Positions 8,959 through 14,712 of a stretch of DNA of 14,712 nt are shown here, in pieces (position 1 is the first letter of the stretch; each line of letters starts with the position of its first letter). The notes beneath the pieces were generated by a model, which saw nothing but the letters and a program-made list of their open reading frames with translations, did not search any database and was not told the origin of the DNA. The stretch is from Chroococcidiopsidaceae cyanobacterium CP_BM_RX_35 (GTDB lineage Bacteria > Cyanobacteriota > Cyanobacteriia > Cyanobacteriales > Chroococcidiopsidaceae). Location of the stretch: contig JAFAVL010000422.1 in the NCBI GenBank assembly GCA_019242465.1, forward strand, positions 1 through 14,712, given 5' to 3'. A program made the position numbers and the translations under genes.

Positions 8959-9028
8959 GAAGATGGATTTAGTACTTAAATACCACCTTCTATAGTTCAG
9001 CTCATCCTAGCTGCTGAGCAGGGCTATA
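8959..9028 (+). promoter_or_regulatory. Tandem hairpins in the likely 5' leader of the DUF4142 gene
   Basis: The first hairpin (8959-8990) pairs GAAGATGGATTTA with TAAAT-A-CCACCTTC: 12 of 13 positions pair, with one bulge and a five-base loop. The second (8991-9028) has an outer stem TATAG/CTATA and an inner stem GCTCA/TGAGC. The ATG is at 9069. A TATAAA at 9025-9030 could instead be a -10 box, in which case the hairpins would be DNA-level or promoter-upstream features. Confidence 0.4.
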
Positions 9029-9068
9029 AACAGAAAGAAAAAGTTATCCTAGTGAGGAGAATCAGCTA

Positions 9069-9782
9069 ATGATTAAACGCAAAGTTCTCACCGCCGCGCT
9101 TGTAGCAATCGGAGTATTTGTCCCTCTGGAGTTCAGAGCCGTAGCTCAGACAACCTTACCCACAACTCCACAAGATCAGCCATCAACGCTGCCAAACTCA
9201 ACCACAGCCCCAGGTCAGTCATCGACTCAATCTAATCTTAGTAAGGCAGATCAACAGTTCATGACTAAAGCAGCCCAAGGGGGAATGGCAGAAGTCCAAC
9301 TGGGGCAACTGGCGACGCAAAATGGCTCTAGCGATGCAGTTAAGGATTACGCGCAGCGGATGATCAACGATCATACGCAGGTCAATAACCAGCTGACGGC
9401 ATTGGCTTCCCAGAAAGGCTTCACTTTACCAACAAGCATTGATTCTAAGGATCAAGCGACTTATGACAAGCTCTCGAAGCTAACCGGGACGAATTTCGAT
9501 AAGGCATATATCAAAGCAGCAGGTGTGCAGGCTCATAGCCAGCAAGTATCACTGTTTCAACATGAAGCTAAGAAGGGTCAAGATGCAGATGTAAAAGCTT
9601 TTGCTGCACAGAATCTGCCAACGGTTCAGGGTCACTTGCAAATGGCAAAATCAATCGAATCTGGTAATACAACAGGTTCAAGCATGACCCAGCCTAGTTC
9701 GAATACGAATATGACTCAGCCAACTCAACCCTTACCTGGAGCTACCTCTAGTCCGTCTGTTCCACCTAGTGGTAGTCAATAG
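9069..9782 (+). CDS. Secreted DUF4142 protein (ferritin-like fold)
   Basis: A 237-residue exported protein. Residues 1-26 are a signal peptide (MIKRK, a hydrophobic core to about 20, cleavage after AVA). Residues 27-57 are a Pro/Ser/Thr/Gln linker. DUF4142 spans about 58-197, a four-helix, ferritin-like domain with candidate ligand residues Glu75 (GMAEVQLGQ), His102 (INDHTQV), His156 (AHSQQ) and His189 (GHLQMAK). Residues 200-237 are a disordered tail with two MTQP motifs. The ribosome site GAGGAGA (9054-9060) lies eight bases before the ATG. Members are linked to envelope stress in other bacteria, but no reaction is established. It is monocistronic: the nearest upstream gene is far off and a strong terminator follows. 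Confidence 0.9.
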   Translation: MIKRKVLTAALVAIGVFVPLEFRAVAQTTLPTTPQDQPSTLPNSTTAPGQSSTQSNLSKADQQFMTKAAQGGMAEVQLGQLATQNGSSDAVKDYAQRMINDHTQVNNQLTALASQKGFTLPTSIDSKDQATYDKLSKLTGTNFDKAYIKAAGVQAHSQQVSLFQHEAKKGQDADVKAFAAQNLPTVQGHLQMAKSIESGNTTGSSMTQPSSNTNMTQPTQPLPGATSSPSVPPSGSQ

Positions 9783-9868
9783 ACCTCTTGCAAAAGGCAC
9801 TTTAAAGGTTAAAGGAAAATTCCATCCCTTTCCCCTTTTCCCGGATTTGGCCAGAAGTCTGCTGGCAC

Positions 9869-9896
9869 AGGAGTAAGTTTTCCTTACTCCTTTTTT
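9869..9896 (+). terminator. Rho-independent terminator of the DUF4142 gene
   Basis: AGGAGTAAG (9869-9877) pairs perfectly with CTTACTCCT (9883-9891) across the loop TTTTC, followed by a T run to 9896. It lies 86 bp after the stop codon. It has no T run on the minus strand, so it serves the plus-strand gene only. Confidence 0.92.
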
Positions 9897-9919
9897 ATTC
9901 GCTAGTTGCTACTGAATAT

Positions 9920-10684
9920 CTAGTAGTTGTAGGGATTTTTAGGTTCTGGAATTGGCTTGATAGAACTTGCCTGAATCGTCAGTTGACGTTTTCCTGCTAG
10001 ATTTTCAGTAATCATCTGTCCTTGAACTTCTAGCCAAGAATCAGAGGGATAGGCTTTGCTGCTTTGATTAAGTTTGACTGGTAAACCTACAGGATAAGCG
10101 TCTGCGGCGCAACAGGTGATCACGAATCGGGATAGCATCAAGTACGCTTGTGGAAGTTCAGGCGGGTGAATCACGAATCCCTGCACATTGACTTTTTGCC
10201 CAGTGTATTCGTCTGGTTCGGGATAAACATTGAGCATCCGTACCCAATCTATTAGTGTTCGCTCCTCTGGTGGTCTAGAACTGCGAAACGCTTGTGGCTC
10301 TGACCGCGTCATGGCTACAGCGTCCGTGACACCCCGTTGCAGTGCGGTTTGACTGGTAAAGATGTGAGGTGTAAATACTAAACCCAGGAGCGCGGTCAAG
10401 AGTAGTAATGTACTACTTAAACCAGGGGGAAACAGGGTAAGATGCGAGACGCGACTAGCAGTGGCACGACGACGCCGCAGTTCTTTGATCTGTAAACCAC
10501 TGATAGTTAGCATGACCAAGGCAGTAACAGTAACTAACCAAAAGTAATCTGGGTGGATGAGCAAGCCCAATTTGCCATTCAGCCAATATTTCAACAGCAA
10601 GATGCCCCAACTAGCAATTGCTAGCACATCTAACCAAGGTAATAGAGAAGTTGGATTTCTTAGCTTCACAAGAGAAATCGTCAA
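9920..10684 (-). CDS. TIGR03943 family protein, putative permease partner
   Basis: A 254-residue membrane protein with helices at about 17-35, 44-66 and 90-108, followed by an extracytoplasmic domain (about 109-254). The family hallmark FVITCCAADAYPVGLPV is at 187-203; Cys191, Cys192 and Asp195 look like metal or thiol ligands. Members (DUF1980, Bacillus YcgQ-like) are encoded with UPF0718 permeases, as here. The TTG at 10684 directly follows the TAA of the permease gene; an in-frame GTG at 10669 is an alternative, and neither has a ribosome site, so translation may depend on the upstream gene. The substrate is unknown. The gene ends 20 bp before a convergent terminator region. Confidence 0.85.
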   Translation of the reverse strand: MTISLVKLRNPTSLLPWLDVLAIASWGILLLKYWLNGKLGLLIHPDYFWLVTVTALVMLTISGLQIKELRRRRATASRVSHLTLFPPGLSSTLLLLTALLGLVFTPHIFTSQTALQRGVTDAVAMTRSEPQAFRSSRPPEERTLIDWVRMLNVYPEPDEYTGQKVNVQGFVIHPPELPQAYLMLSRFVITCCAADAYPVGLPVKLNQSSKAYPSDSWLEVQGQMITENLAGKRQLTIQASSIKPIPEPKNPYNY

Positions 10685-11719
10685 TTAGTTTATGTGCAAA
10701 TTAATAAACAGAGTTAATAGAAATGTCAATTGCGCTGCGACGACAAATAAGTAAATTACAGCCCTGGGCTTGAAGATTGATAACAATAGACCAACACCTT
10801 TCAGGTCAATCATGGGACCAAAGACGAGAAAAGCTAGCAAGGAGCCACTGGTGAACATTGAGGCAAAAGACAAGGCGAAGAATGAGTCCACAGTTGAACA
10901 AATCGACACAAGTCCTGACAATAGCATCATGGCAGCGACAGAGCTTACAGGTCCAGCGCCCAAGTTAAGGATGACATCACGAGGCACTAGCACCTGGATA
11001 GCCGCAGCGATCGCACTGCCCAGAACGAGTACAGCCCCCAACTCTCGCAGTTCCTGTACCGTATTCTCTAGCAATAAATTCAAGCGGTTGAGCTGCGGTT
11101 GAACGGGAGGAGTTGCCACTAAAGTTGCCTGGAGGACACTAGCATCCAATCGCTTCATTTGACCAGGTTGACTCCCTAGCAAAAATGTCCCCGAACGTAA
11201 CAGTTCCGAGCCTTCAGATTTCCGTCGAGCCAGAACTTGTTCAGGTTCTGGCAGCGGTTTCATCGCCAGAGCGACCGCTGGTTGGAGCAAAGGTCGCAAG
11301 TTGGTCTGAACACTAAACATGCAGCCAACAATAGTAGCAATAACCAAAGAAAATACGACCCGTAGCACCACAATCTCTGGCTGATCGCGAAATGCTGTCC
11401 AGGTTGCCCAAATCACAATGGGGTTAATTGTTGGTGCTGCAAGTAAAAACCCAATCGCCACAGGTGCCGGTACCCCCTGCATCAGTAATCGCCGCGCTAC
11501 AGGCACGTTGCCACACTCACACACCGGAAACAAGAAGCCAATAAAACTGCCGACTAAAGCCCCCAACATTGGGTTTTTAGGCAACCTGGCAATTAGCTTC
11601 CGCTCATCAATGAATAGTAGCAGCACGCCAGAGAACAAAACCCCCAATAGTAGGAAAGGCATTGCCTCGACTAGCAGACTCAAAAAGAGGGTGAAAGCAT
11701 TGTTCAGCTTTTGATCCAT
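10685..11719 (-). CDS. UPF0718/ArsP-type permease (DUF318)
   Basis: A 344-residue polytopic membrane protein of the ArsP_1 permease family. There are two membrane halves of about four helices each (about 8-36, 51-80, 84-110, 117-138; then 226-245, 258-290, 293-308, 319-341), split by a hydrophilic loop at about 140-220. Conserved motifs are FPVCECGNVPVARRLL (64-79), AAPTINPIV (94-102), SICSTVDSFFALSFA (272-286) and FGPMIDLKG (300-308). The two CxC cysteines and Cys274 suggest a metal or metalloid substrate, by analogy with ArsP arsenical exporters. It starts at ATG 11719 without a clear ribosome site. The leader holds a conserved palindromic element 27 bp upstream. It abuts the TIGR03943 gene with no gap, so the two form one unit. 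Confidence 0.88.
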   Translation of the reverse strand: MDQKLNNAFTLFLSLLVEAMPFLLLGVLFSGVLLLFIDERKLIARLPKNPMLGALVGSFIGFLFPVCECGNVPVARRLLMQGVPAPVAIGFLLAAPTINPIVIWATWTAFRDQPEIVVLRVVFSLVIATIVGCMFSVQTNLRPLLQPAVALAMKPLPEPEQVLARRKSEGSELLRSGTFLLGSQPGQMKRLDASVLQATLVATPPVQPQLNRLNLLLENTVQELRELGAVLVLGSAIAAAIQVLVPRDVILNLGAGPVSSVAAMMLLSGLVSICSTVDSFFALSFASMFTSGSLLAFLVFGPMIDLKGVGLLLSIFKPRAVIYLFVVAAQLTFLLTLFINLHIN

Positions 11720-11746
11720 GCGCGTTTCGCAGTGTGGGAGTGTGAC

Positions 11747-11795
11747 TGACGAAGTCGTCGCAGCTCCTTCTGGTTTCTAGAAGGAGAACGATGAC
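11747..11795 (-). repeat. Palindromic element, copy in the permease leader
   Basis: Inner stem CTCCTTCT (11764-11771) with AGAAGGAG (11779-11786), plus a G-T closing pair; outer stem GTCGTCG (11754-11760) with CGATGAC (11789-11795), one G-T pair. It aligns without gaps to 14127-14175 at 35 of 49 positions. It lies 27 bp upstream of the permease ATG, in the 195-bp spacer after rimM. No T run follows on either strand, so it is not a terminator. Confidence 0.75.
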
Positions 11796-11914
11796 CGTTA
11801 AAGGTCTATGGTGCTGTTCTTTGGAGAATGGTTACGAACACTGTTGATGAATACTATCAGCAAATTGTTCCATTGATTGATTTAATGCCAATTTTCCGAC
11901 TGAGCGGACAGCAA

Positions 11915-12589
11915 CTACTTGGTAGATGAGTCCTCGTTAATCTCTAATAGCCCTGGAGGCGGTGTAATCTCAATTCGACCAGATTGTAGATCGACTACTG
12001 GCACGATCGCTTTCACAAACGGAATCAAAATCGTCGTTGGTGTCTTGGGTAGTTTTAGTTTGGGTTTACGTTTTTTCCTTTGACCAGCAACTGCCTGAGT
12101 ACTGGTGTTATCTGCCTCAGATGCTAGAGTCATCTTCGGTAGTGGGTAAGGTTGAACTTCCAGTAAATCATTGCCAGCAGGAATGACGTTAACTACTGTG
12201 CCAACAGTTCCACCAGTTAGCTGGTTAAATACTTCCAAGCCAATTAAATCCAAGACATGATATTCGTCTTCTCCCAAAGCTGGGCGATCGCTTGCTGGTA
12301 CCAGCAACTGGCAACTACGCAATGCCTCTGCTTGGTTCCTGTCTTGCACGCCCTCAAGCTCTACAATGTACAAACCTTTGTCAGGGACATACCTACCTCC
12401 TAGCAATGTAATTGATTGCGGCTCCCTCGTACCAGGGTGTAATAACCACCGCTGTCCTGGCGTCTCAAACCGTTCGGGAAAGTCAGAATTTGGATAAACC
12501 CGCACCTCCCCTTTTAACCCTTGAGCTGCAACAATCGTACCAATTTCTAGCCAGTCAGACTCTTCTGACTTTCTGTCGTTGCGGTTCAT
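11915..12589 (-). CDS. rimM: Ribosome maturation factor RimM
   Basis: Assists assembly of the head of the 30S ribosomal subunit, binding protein S19. The product is 224 residues against about 170-180 in most bacteria. The N-terminal barrel (about 14-100) shows [20 protein letters not shown] (14-33) and the usual [13 protein letters not shown] end. The PRC-barrel part (about 107-215) shows [22 protein letters not shown] (138-145) and the late [13 protein letters not shown] (189-201). The extra length is a loop at about 150-186 ending in a run of Lys and Arg ([14 protein letters not shown]). The ATG at 12589 lies five bases after the avtA stop, so the two genes are probably co-transcribed; an independent ribosome site is weak. 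Confidence 0.95.
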   Translation of the reverse strand: MNRNDRKSEESDWLEIGTIVAAQGLKGEVRVYPNSDFPERFETPGQRWLLHPGTREPQSITLLGGRYVPDKGLYIVELEGVQDRNQAEALRSCQLLVPASDRPALGEDEYHVLDLIGLEVFNQLTGGTVGTVVNVIPAGNDLLEVQPYPLPKMTLASEADNTSTQAVAGQRKKRKPKLKLPKTPTTILIPFVKAIVPVVDLQSGRIEITPPPGLLEINEDSSTK

Positions 12590-12594
12590 GCCAG

Positions 12595-13878
12595 CTAAGC
12601 GCTAACAGCAGAGTGTTGATAAACCTGCGCTGCTACCTTGGCAAGACGCTGCATCCCAATCTCAATCTCCTGATCACTAGCAGTGAGACTAATGCGGAGG
12701 CATTGGTGCTTGTGCGGCCATTCTTCCCGTAAACCTGGGAAGAAGGGACTACCAGGCACAACGACGACACCAACTTGCTTGAGTTGCTGGTAAAACTCCC
12801 AATCGGTGATTGGTAGATCCTGGAGCCACAGCCAGGCAAAGATTGCGCCCTCACCTCTGTGGAGGAACCAAGGCAAATCCATAGGCATCGCTTGAGCCAT
12901 GGTAGCTTCGAGCAGTGCAAACTTCTTCTGGTAAAAGGGTCGAATCACTCGCGGTGAGATTTCAGCAAGCTTACCAGAGTTGATAGCACGGGCGGCGATC
13001 GCTTGCCCATAGCGAGATGAATGCAAACACATGTTTGCTTGGAACGCTTCTAGCGCTCCAATTAGCCGGATATCTCCAATGGCAATTCCAATCCGCTCTC
13101 CCGCTAATCCCGCTTTAGATAAAGTCAGACAGTGGAGAATGTTGTCCCCAAATACTGGTGTCATTTCTGTAAAATTCAGGGCAGGGAAGGGAGGAGCGTA
13201 GGCAGAATCAATTAGCACTGGCACATCATAAGGTGCAGCCAAGGCAGCAATTTTTCTCACCTCGTCATCTGTCAAAACATTGCCAGTGGGGTTACAGGGG
13301 CGCGAAAAGAGGACACAGCCCGTATCTTCTGTTATCCTCAACTGACTGAAGTCAGGTCGATACTTAAATTGATGTGTAGTTGAGTTAATGTCTAAAGTGG
13401 GTCTATAAGCAGTCAACGCCTCTGGCACTAGGCTCACGCCACCATAGCCAGTGTAGTCAGGAGCGAGCGGTAGAAGAATTTGCTTCAACTTGCCGCTGGT
13501 GCTGTAGCCACCTAGAGCATTGGCAGCGTAAAAGTAGAGACTTTGACTACCGGGAGTGATCAGGATATTGCGCTCGTGCAGATTGAGTCCGTAACGGTGA
13601 TTAAAATCTTTAACAACAGCCGCGATCAGTGGTCCATAGCCCTGACTCGACCCGTAGCGACAAACGACCTCACCGTACTCAGAACTTGCCATCAGCTCTG
13701 CCGTACAATCCCGCCATAGCTGTTCAACCTCTGGCAAAATTACAGGGTTGCCAGCACTCAAATTAATAAATTCTTGCCCCGCACCTGCTTCCAGCGTTTC
13801 AATAATGTCCTTCATGATCGCCCTGACACCAGTCAGGCTAGACATTTGAGCGCCAATTTGAGATAGGGCAGGGTTCAT
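12595..13878 (-). CDS. avtA: Valine-pyruvate aminotransferase
   Basis: PLP-dependent class I aminotransferase that exchanges amino groups between valine and pyruvate (alanine). The 427-residue product matches the AvtA subfamily along its length: [13 protein letters not shown] (near 38-50), [37 protein letters not shown] with Asn196, [11 protein letters not shown] with Asp224 and Tyr227, [13 protein letters not shown] with the PLP lysine Lys255, [29 protein letters not shown] and KHQCLRIS with Arg395. The start is ATG 13878; an in-frame TTG two codons upstream is less likely. No strong ribosome site is seen. An inverted repeat lies 36 bp upstream. The rimM gene follows after five bases, a pairing with no evident functional link. 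Confidence 0.92.
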   Translation of the reverse strand: MNPALSQIGAQMSSLTGVRAIMKDIIETLEAGAGQEFINLSAGNPVILPEVEQLWRDCTAELMASSEYGEVVCRYGSSQGYGPLIAAVVKDFNHRYGLNLHERNILITPGSQSLYFYAANALGGYSTSGKLKQILLPLAPDYTGYGGVSLVPEALTAYRPTLDINSTTHQFKYRPDFSQLRITEDTGCVLFSRPCNPTGNVLTDDEVRKIAALAAPYDVPVLIDSAYAPPFPALNFTEMTPVFGDNILHCLTLSKAGLAGERIGIAIGDIRLIGALEAFQANMCLHSSRYGQAIAARAINSGKLAEISPRVIRPFYQKKFALLEATMAQAMPMDLPWFLHRGEGAIFAWLWLQDLPITDWEFYQQLKQVGVVVVPGSPFFPGLREEWPHKHQCLRISLTASDQEIEIGMQRLAKVAAQVYQHSAVSA

Positions 13879-13913
13879 AAGCAATGTAACAACAATGGGA
13901 CAAAGTAATATCG

Positions 13914-13932
13914 TAATCCCTAAGAGGGATTA
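13914..13932. repeat. Perfect palindrome upstream of avtA, CRISPR-repeat-like
   Basis: TAATCCCT-AAG-AGGGATTA, eight pairs around three bases, followed on the plus strand by AAAAC. AATCCCT...AGGGATT followed by (G/A)AAAC resembles the stem and 3' end of several cyanobacterial CRISPR repeats, but there is only one copy and no spacers. As RNA on the minus strand it could be a leader hairpin of avtA. Confidence 0.45.
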
Positions 13933-13980
13933 AAACATCATCCCTTTATTCTAGGCGATCTGCTGTATGCTTTCTTCTCT

Positions 13981-14019
13981 CCCCCTGCCCCCTGCTCCCT
14001 CGCCCCCCTGCCTCTTCTG
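13981..14019 (-). repeat. Heptamer/G-rich repeat after mnmA
   Basis: C runs on the plus strand at 13981-13985, 13988-13992, 13997-13999 and 14003-14008 give a G-quadruplex pattern on the minus strand, in the mnmA 3' untranslated region, with loops of 2, 4 and 3 bases. It includes two CCCCTGC heptamers, a rotation of the reverse complement of the 3424 unit, and shares 17 bases (14003-14019) with 3687-3703. Confidence 0.75.
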
Positions 14020-14712
14020 TCACCCACTCCCTTCAATGATGCCGCCACCAAGTAGCCTATCACCGTCATACCAAACAGCGGCTTGACCAGCTGTGATGCT
14101 GAACTGTGGTTCATCAAACACCAACTTGACGTAGTCAACGCAGCTCCCGGAGGCTTCCTCCGGGAGAACGTTGACGCGGGCTGCTGCTAGGGGAATGACT
14201 GTGACTGGTACAGCGCTTGCTCGATAGCGGACTTGGACTTCTGCTCGGATGGGGGCAGTTGGTTCTGAAATTGAAACCCAGTTGACCCGCCCAATCGTAC
14301 AATCTGACTGACTGGCACTGTGGCGATCGCCTACAACTACCTGGTTACGCACTGCATCTAGTCCTATCACGTACAGTGGTTCTGGTGCTGCAATGCCTAG
14401 TCCCTTGCGCTGACCAATTGTGTAGTGGTGAATACCATCGTGCTGCCCTAGCACTTTGCCTTCCTGGTTAACAATATCGCCCTTTTGTGGTGTGATGTAT
14501 TTATCCAAAAACGCTCGCATCGAGCCATGGCTCTCAATTAAGCATAAATCTTGACTTTCTGGCTTATCAGCTGTTTTCAGTCCAAGCTTTGCGGCAATCT
14601 GCCGGGTTTCTGATTTGCTATATTCGCCCAGGGGAAACATGGACGCCGCTAGCAAATCCTGAGTCAGATCGTACAAGAAGTAGGATTGGTCTTTGTTGCT
14701 GTCTACTGCTCT
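14020..14712 (-). CDS. mnmA: tRNA-specific 2-thiouridylase MnmA, 3' part
   Basis: Thiolates U34 of the tRNAs for Lys, Glu and Gln. Only the last 230 residues are in the window; the frame stays open to the right edge, so the N-terminal PP-loop domain and start lie outside. Visible: [35 protein letters not shown] with the catalytic persulfide Cys (residue 57 of the visible part), [27 protein letters not shown] and the C-terminal barrel ending [19 protein letters not shown]. Between TVIPL and the conserved strand [10 protein letters not shown] there are 15 extra residues, [15 protein letters not shown], encoded by a palindromic repeat; the frame is intact. A G-rich repeat follows the stop codon directly. 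Confidence 0.96.
   Translation of the reverse strand, partial: RAVDSNKDQSYFLYDLTQDLLAASMFPLGEYSKSETRQIAAKLGLKTADKPESQDLCLIESHGSMRAFLDKYITPQKGDIVNQEGKVLGQHDGIHHYTIGQRKGLGIAAPEPLYVIGLDAVRNQVVVGDRHSASQSDCTIGRVNWVSISEPTAPIRAEVQVRYRASAVPVTVIPLAAARVNVLPEEASGSCVDYVKLVFDEPQFSITAGQAAVWYDGDRLLGGGIIEGSG
14127..14175 (-). repeat. Palindromic element inserted in frame in mnmA
   Basis: Inner stem CTCCCGGAG (14144-14152) / CTCCGGGAG (14158-14166), nine pairs, loop GCTTC; outer stem GTCAACG (14134-14140) / CGTTGAC (14169-14175), seven pairs; CAG and AA are unpaired between them. TTGACG at 14126-14131 recurs at 14171-14176, exactly 45 bp apart, so element plus one repeat equals 15 codons. Removing them restores R-VKLVFDEP, the expected MnmA sequence. 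Confidence 0.85.

Noticed and set aside
11764..11786. Rho-independent terminator after rimM
   Set aside because: The stem is good but no T run follows on the minus strand, and the flanks match the palindromic element family.
12292..12307. Perfect 16-bp palindrome TTGCTGGTACCAGCAA next to a HIP1 site in rimM
   Set aside because: It encodes the conserved LLVPAS segment of RimM, so codon constraint explains it; its flanks do not match the palindromic element family.
13914..14019. CRISPR array
   Set aside because: There is only a single repeat-like palindrome and a C-rich low-complexity run; no regularly spaced repeats are present.

Overview
The window is a stretch of cyanobacterial chromosome. 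It carries phycobilisome core genes (apcB, apcC), six copies of the octamer GCGATCGC (the cyanobacterial HIP1 repeat), and heptameric G/C-rich tandem repeats of the kind known from filamentous and related cyanobacteria. Several proteins (RimM with a long basic insert, the ribosome recycling factor, the LCP protein) also look cyanobacterial. Genus cannot be fixed from the sequence. No transposase, prophage or CRISPR array is visible.

Layout. 36-941 (+): apcB and apcC, the end of the allophycocyanin operon, separated by a 216-bp spacer with a long-range stem and closed by a Rho-independent terminator. 1101-3340 (-): speB, pyrH and frr in one direction; pyrH and frr overlap by 14 bp. 3341-3769: a spacer with G-rich and C-rich heptamer repeats of opposite polarity and a CRP-like palindrome. 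3770-4735 (+): an alpha/beta hydrolase whose end overlaps the convergent LCP gene (4726-6147, -) by 10 bp. 6389-6763 (-): a small three-helix membrane protein. 6869-8086 (+): an AI-2E family transporter. 8411-8483 (+): tRNA-Arg(UCU), followed by a spacer with several hairpins. 9069-9782 (+): a secreted DUF4142 protein with a strong terminator. 9920-11719 (-): an abutting pair, an UPF0718/ArsP-type permease and its TIGR03943 partner. 11915-13878 (-): rimM and avtA, five bases apart. 14020-14712 (-): the 3' part of mnmA, cut by the window edge.

Functions. Most of the window is housekeeping: light harvesting, translation (frr, rimM, mnmA, tRNA), pyrimidine nucleotide, polyamine/arginine and alanine/valine metabolism, and the envelope (LCP, permeases). 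The least understood unit is the permease/TIGR03943 pair, which by family looks like a metal or metalloid membrane system of unknown substrate.

Most notable. A roughly 49-bp palindromic element occurs at 11747-11795 and 14127-14175, with a related, more diverged copy at about 3808-3840. The two best copies align without gaps at 35 of 49 positions (counted by eye). Nearly all differences are compensatory or wobble changes that keep a two-part stem. One copy sits in the permease leader. The other two lie inside coding sequence without breaking it: in mnmA it accounts for 15 extra codons in an otherwise conserved strand, and in the hydrolase it is read in a different frame. This looks like a small dispersed, structured repeat that can be tolerated as protein-coding sequence.
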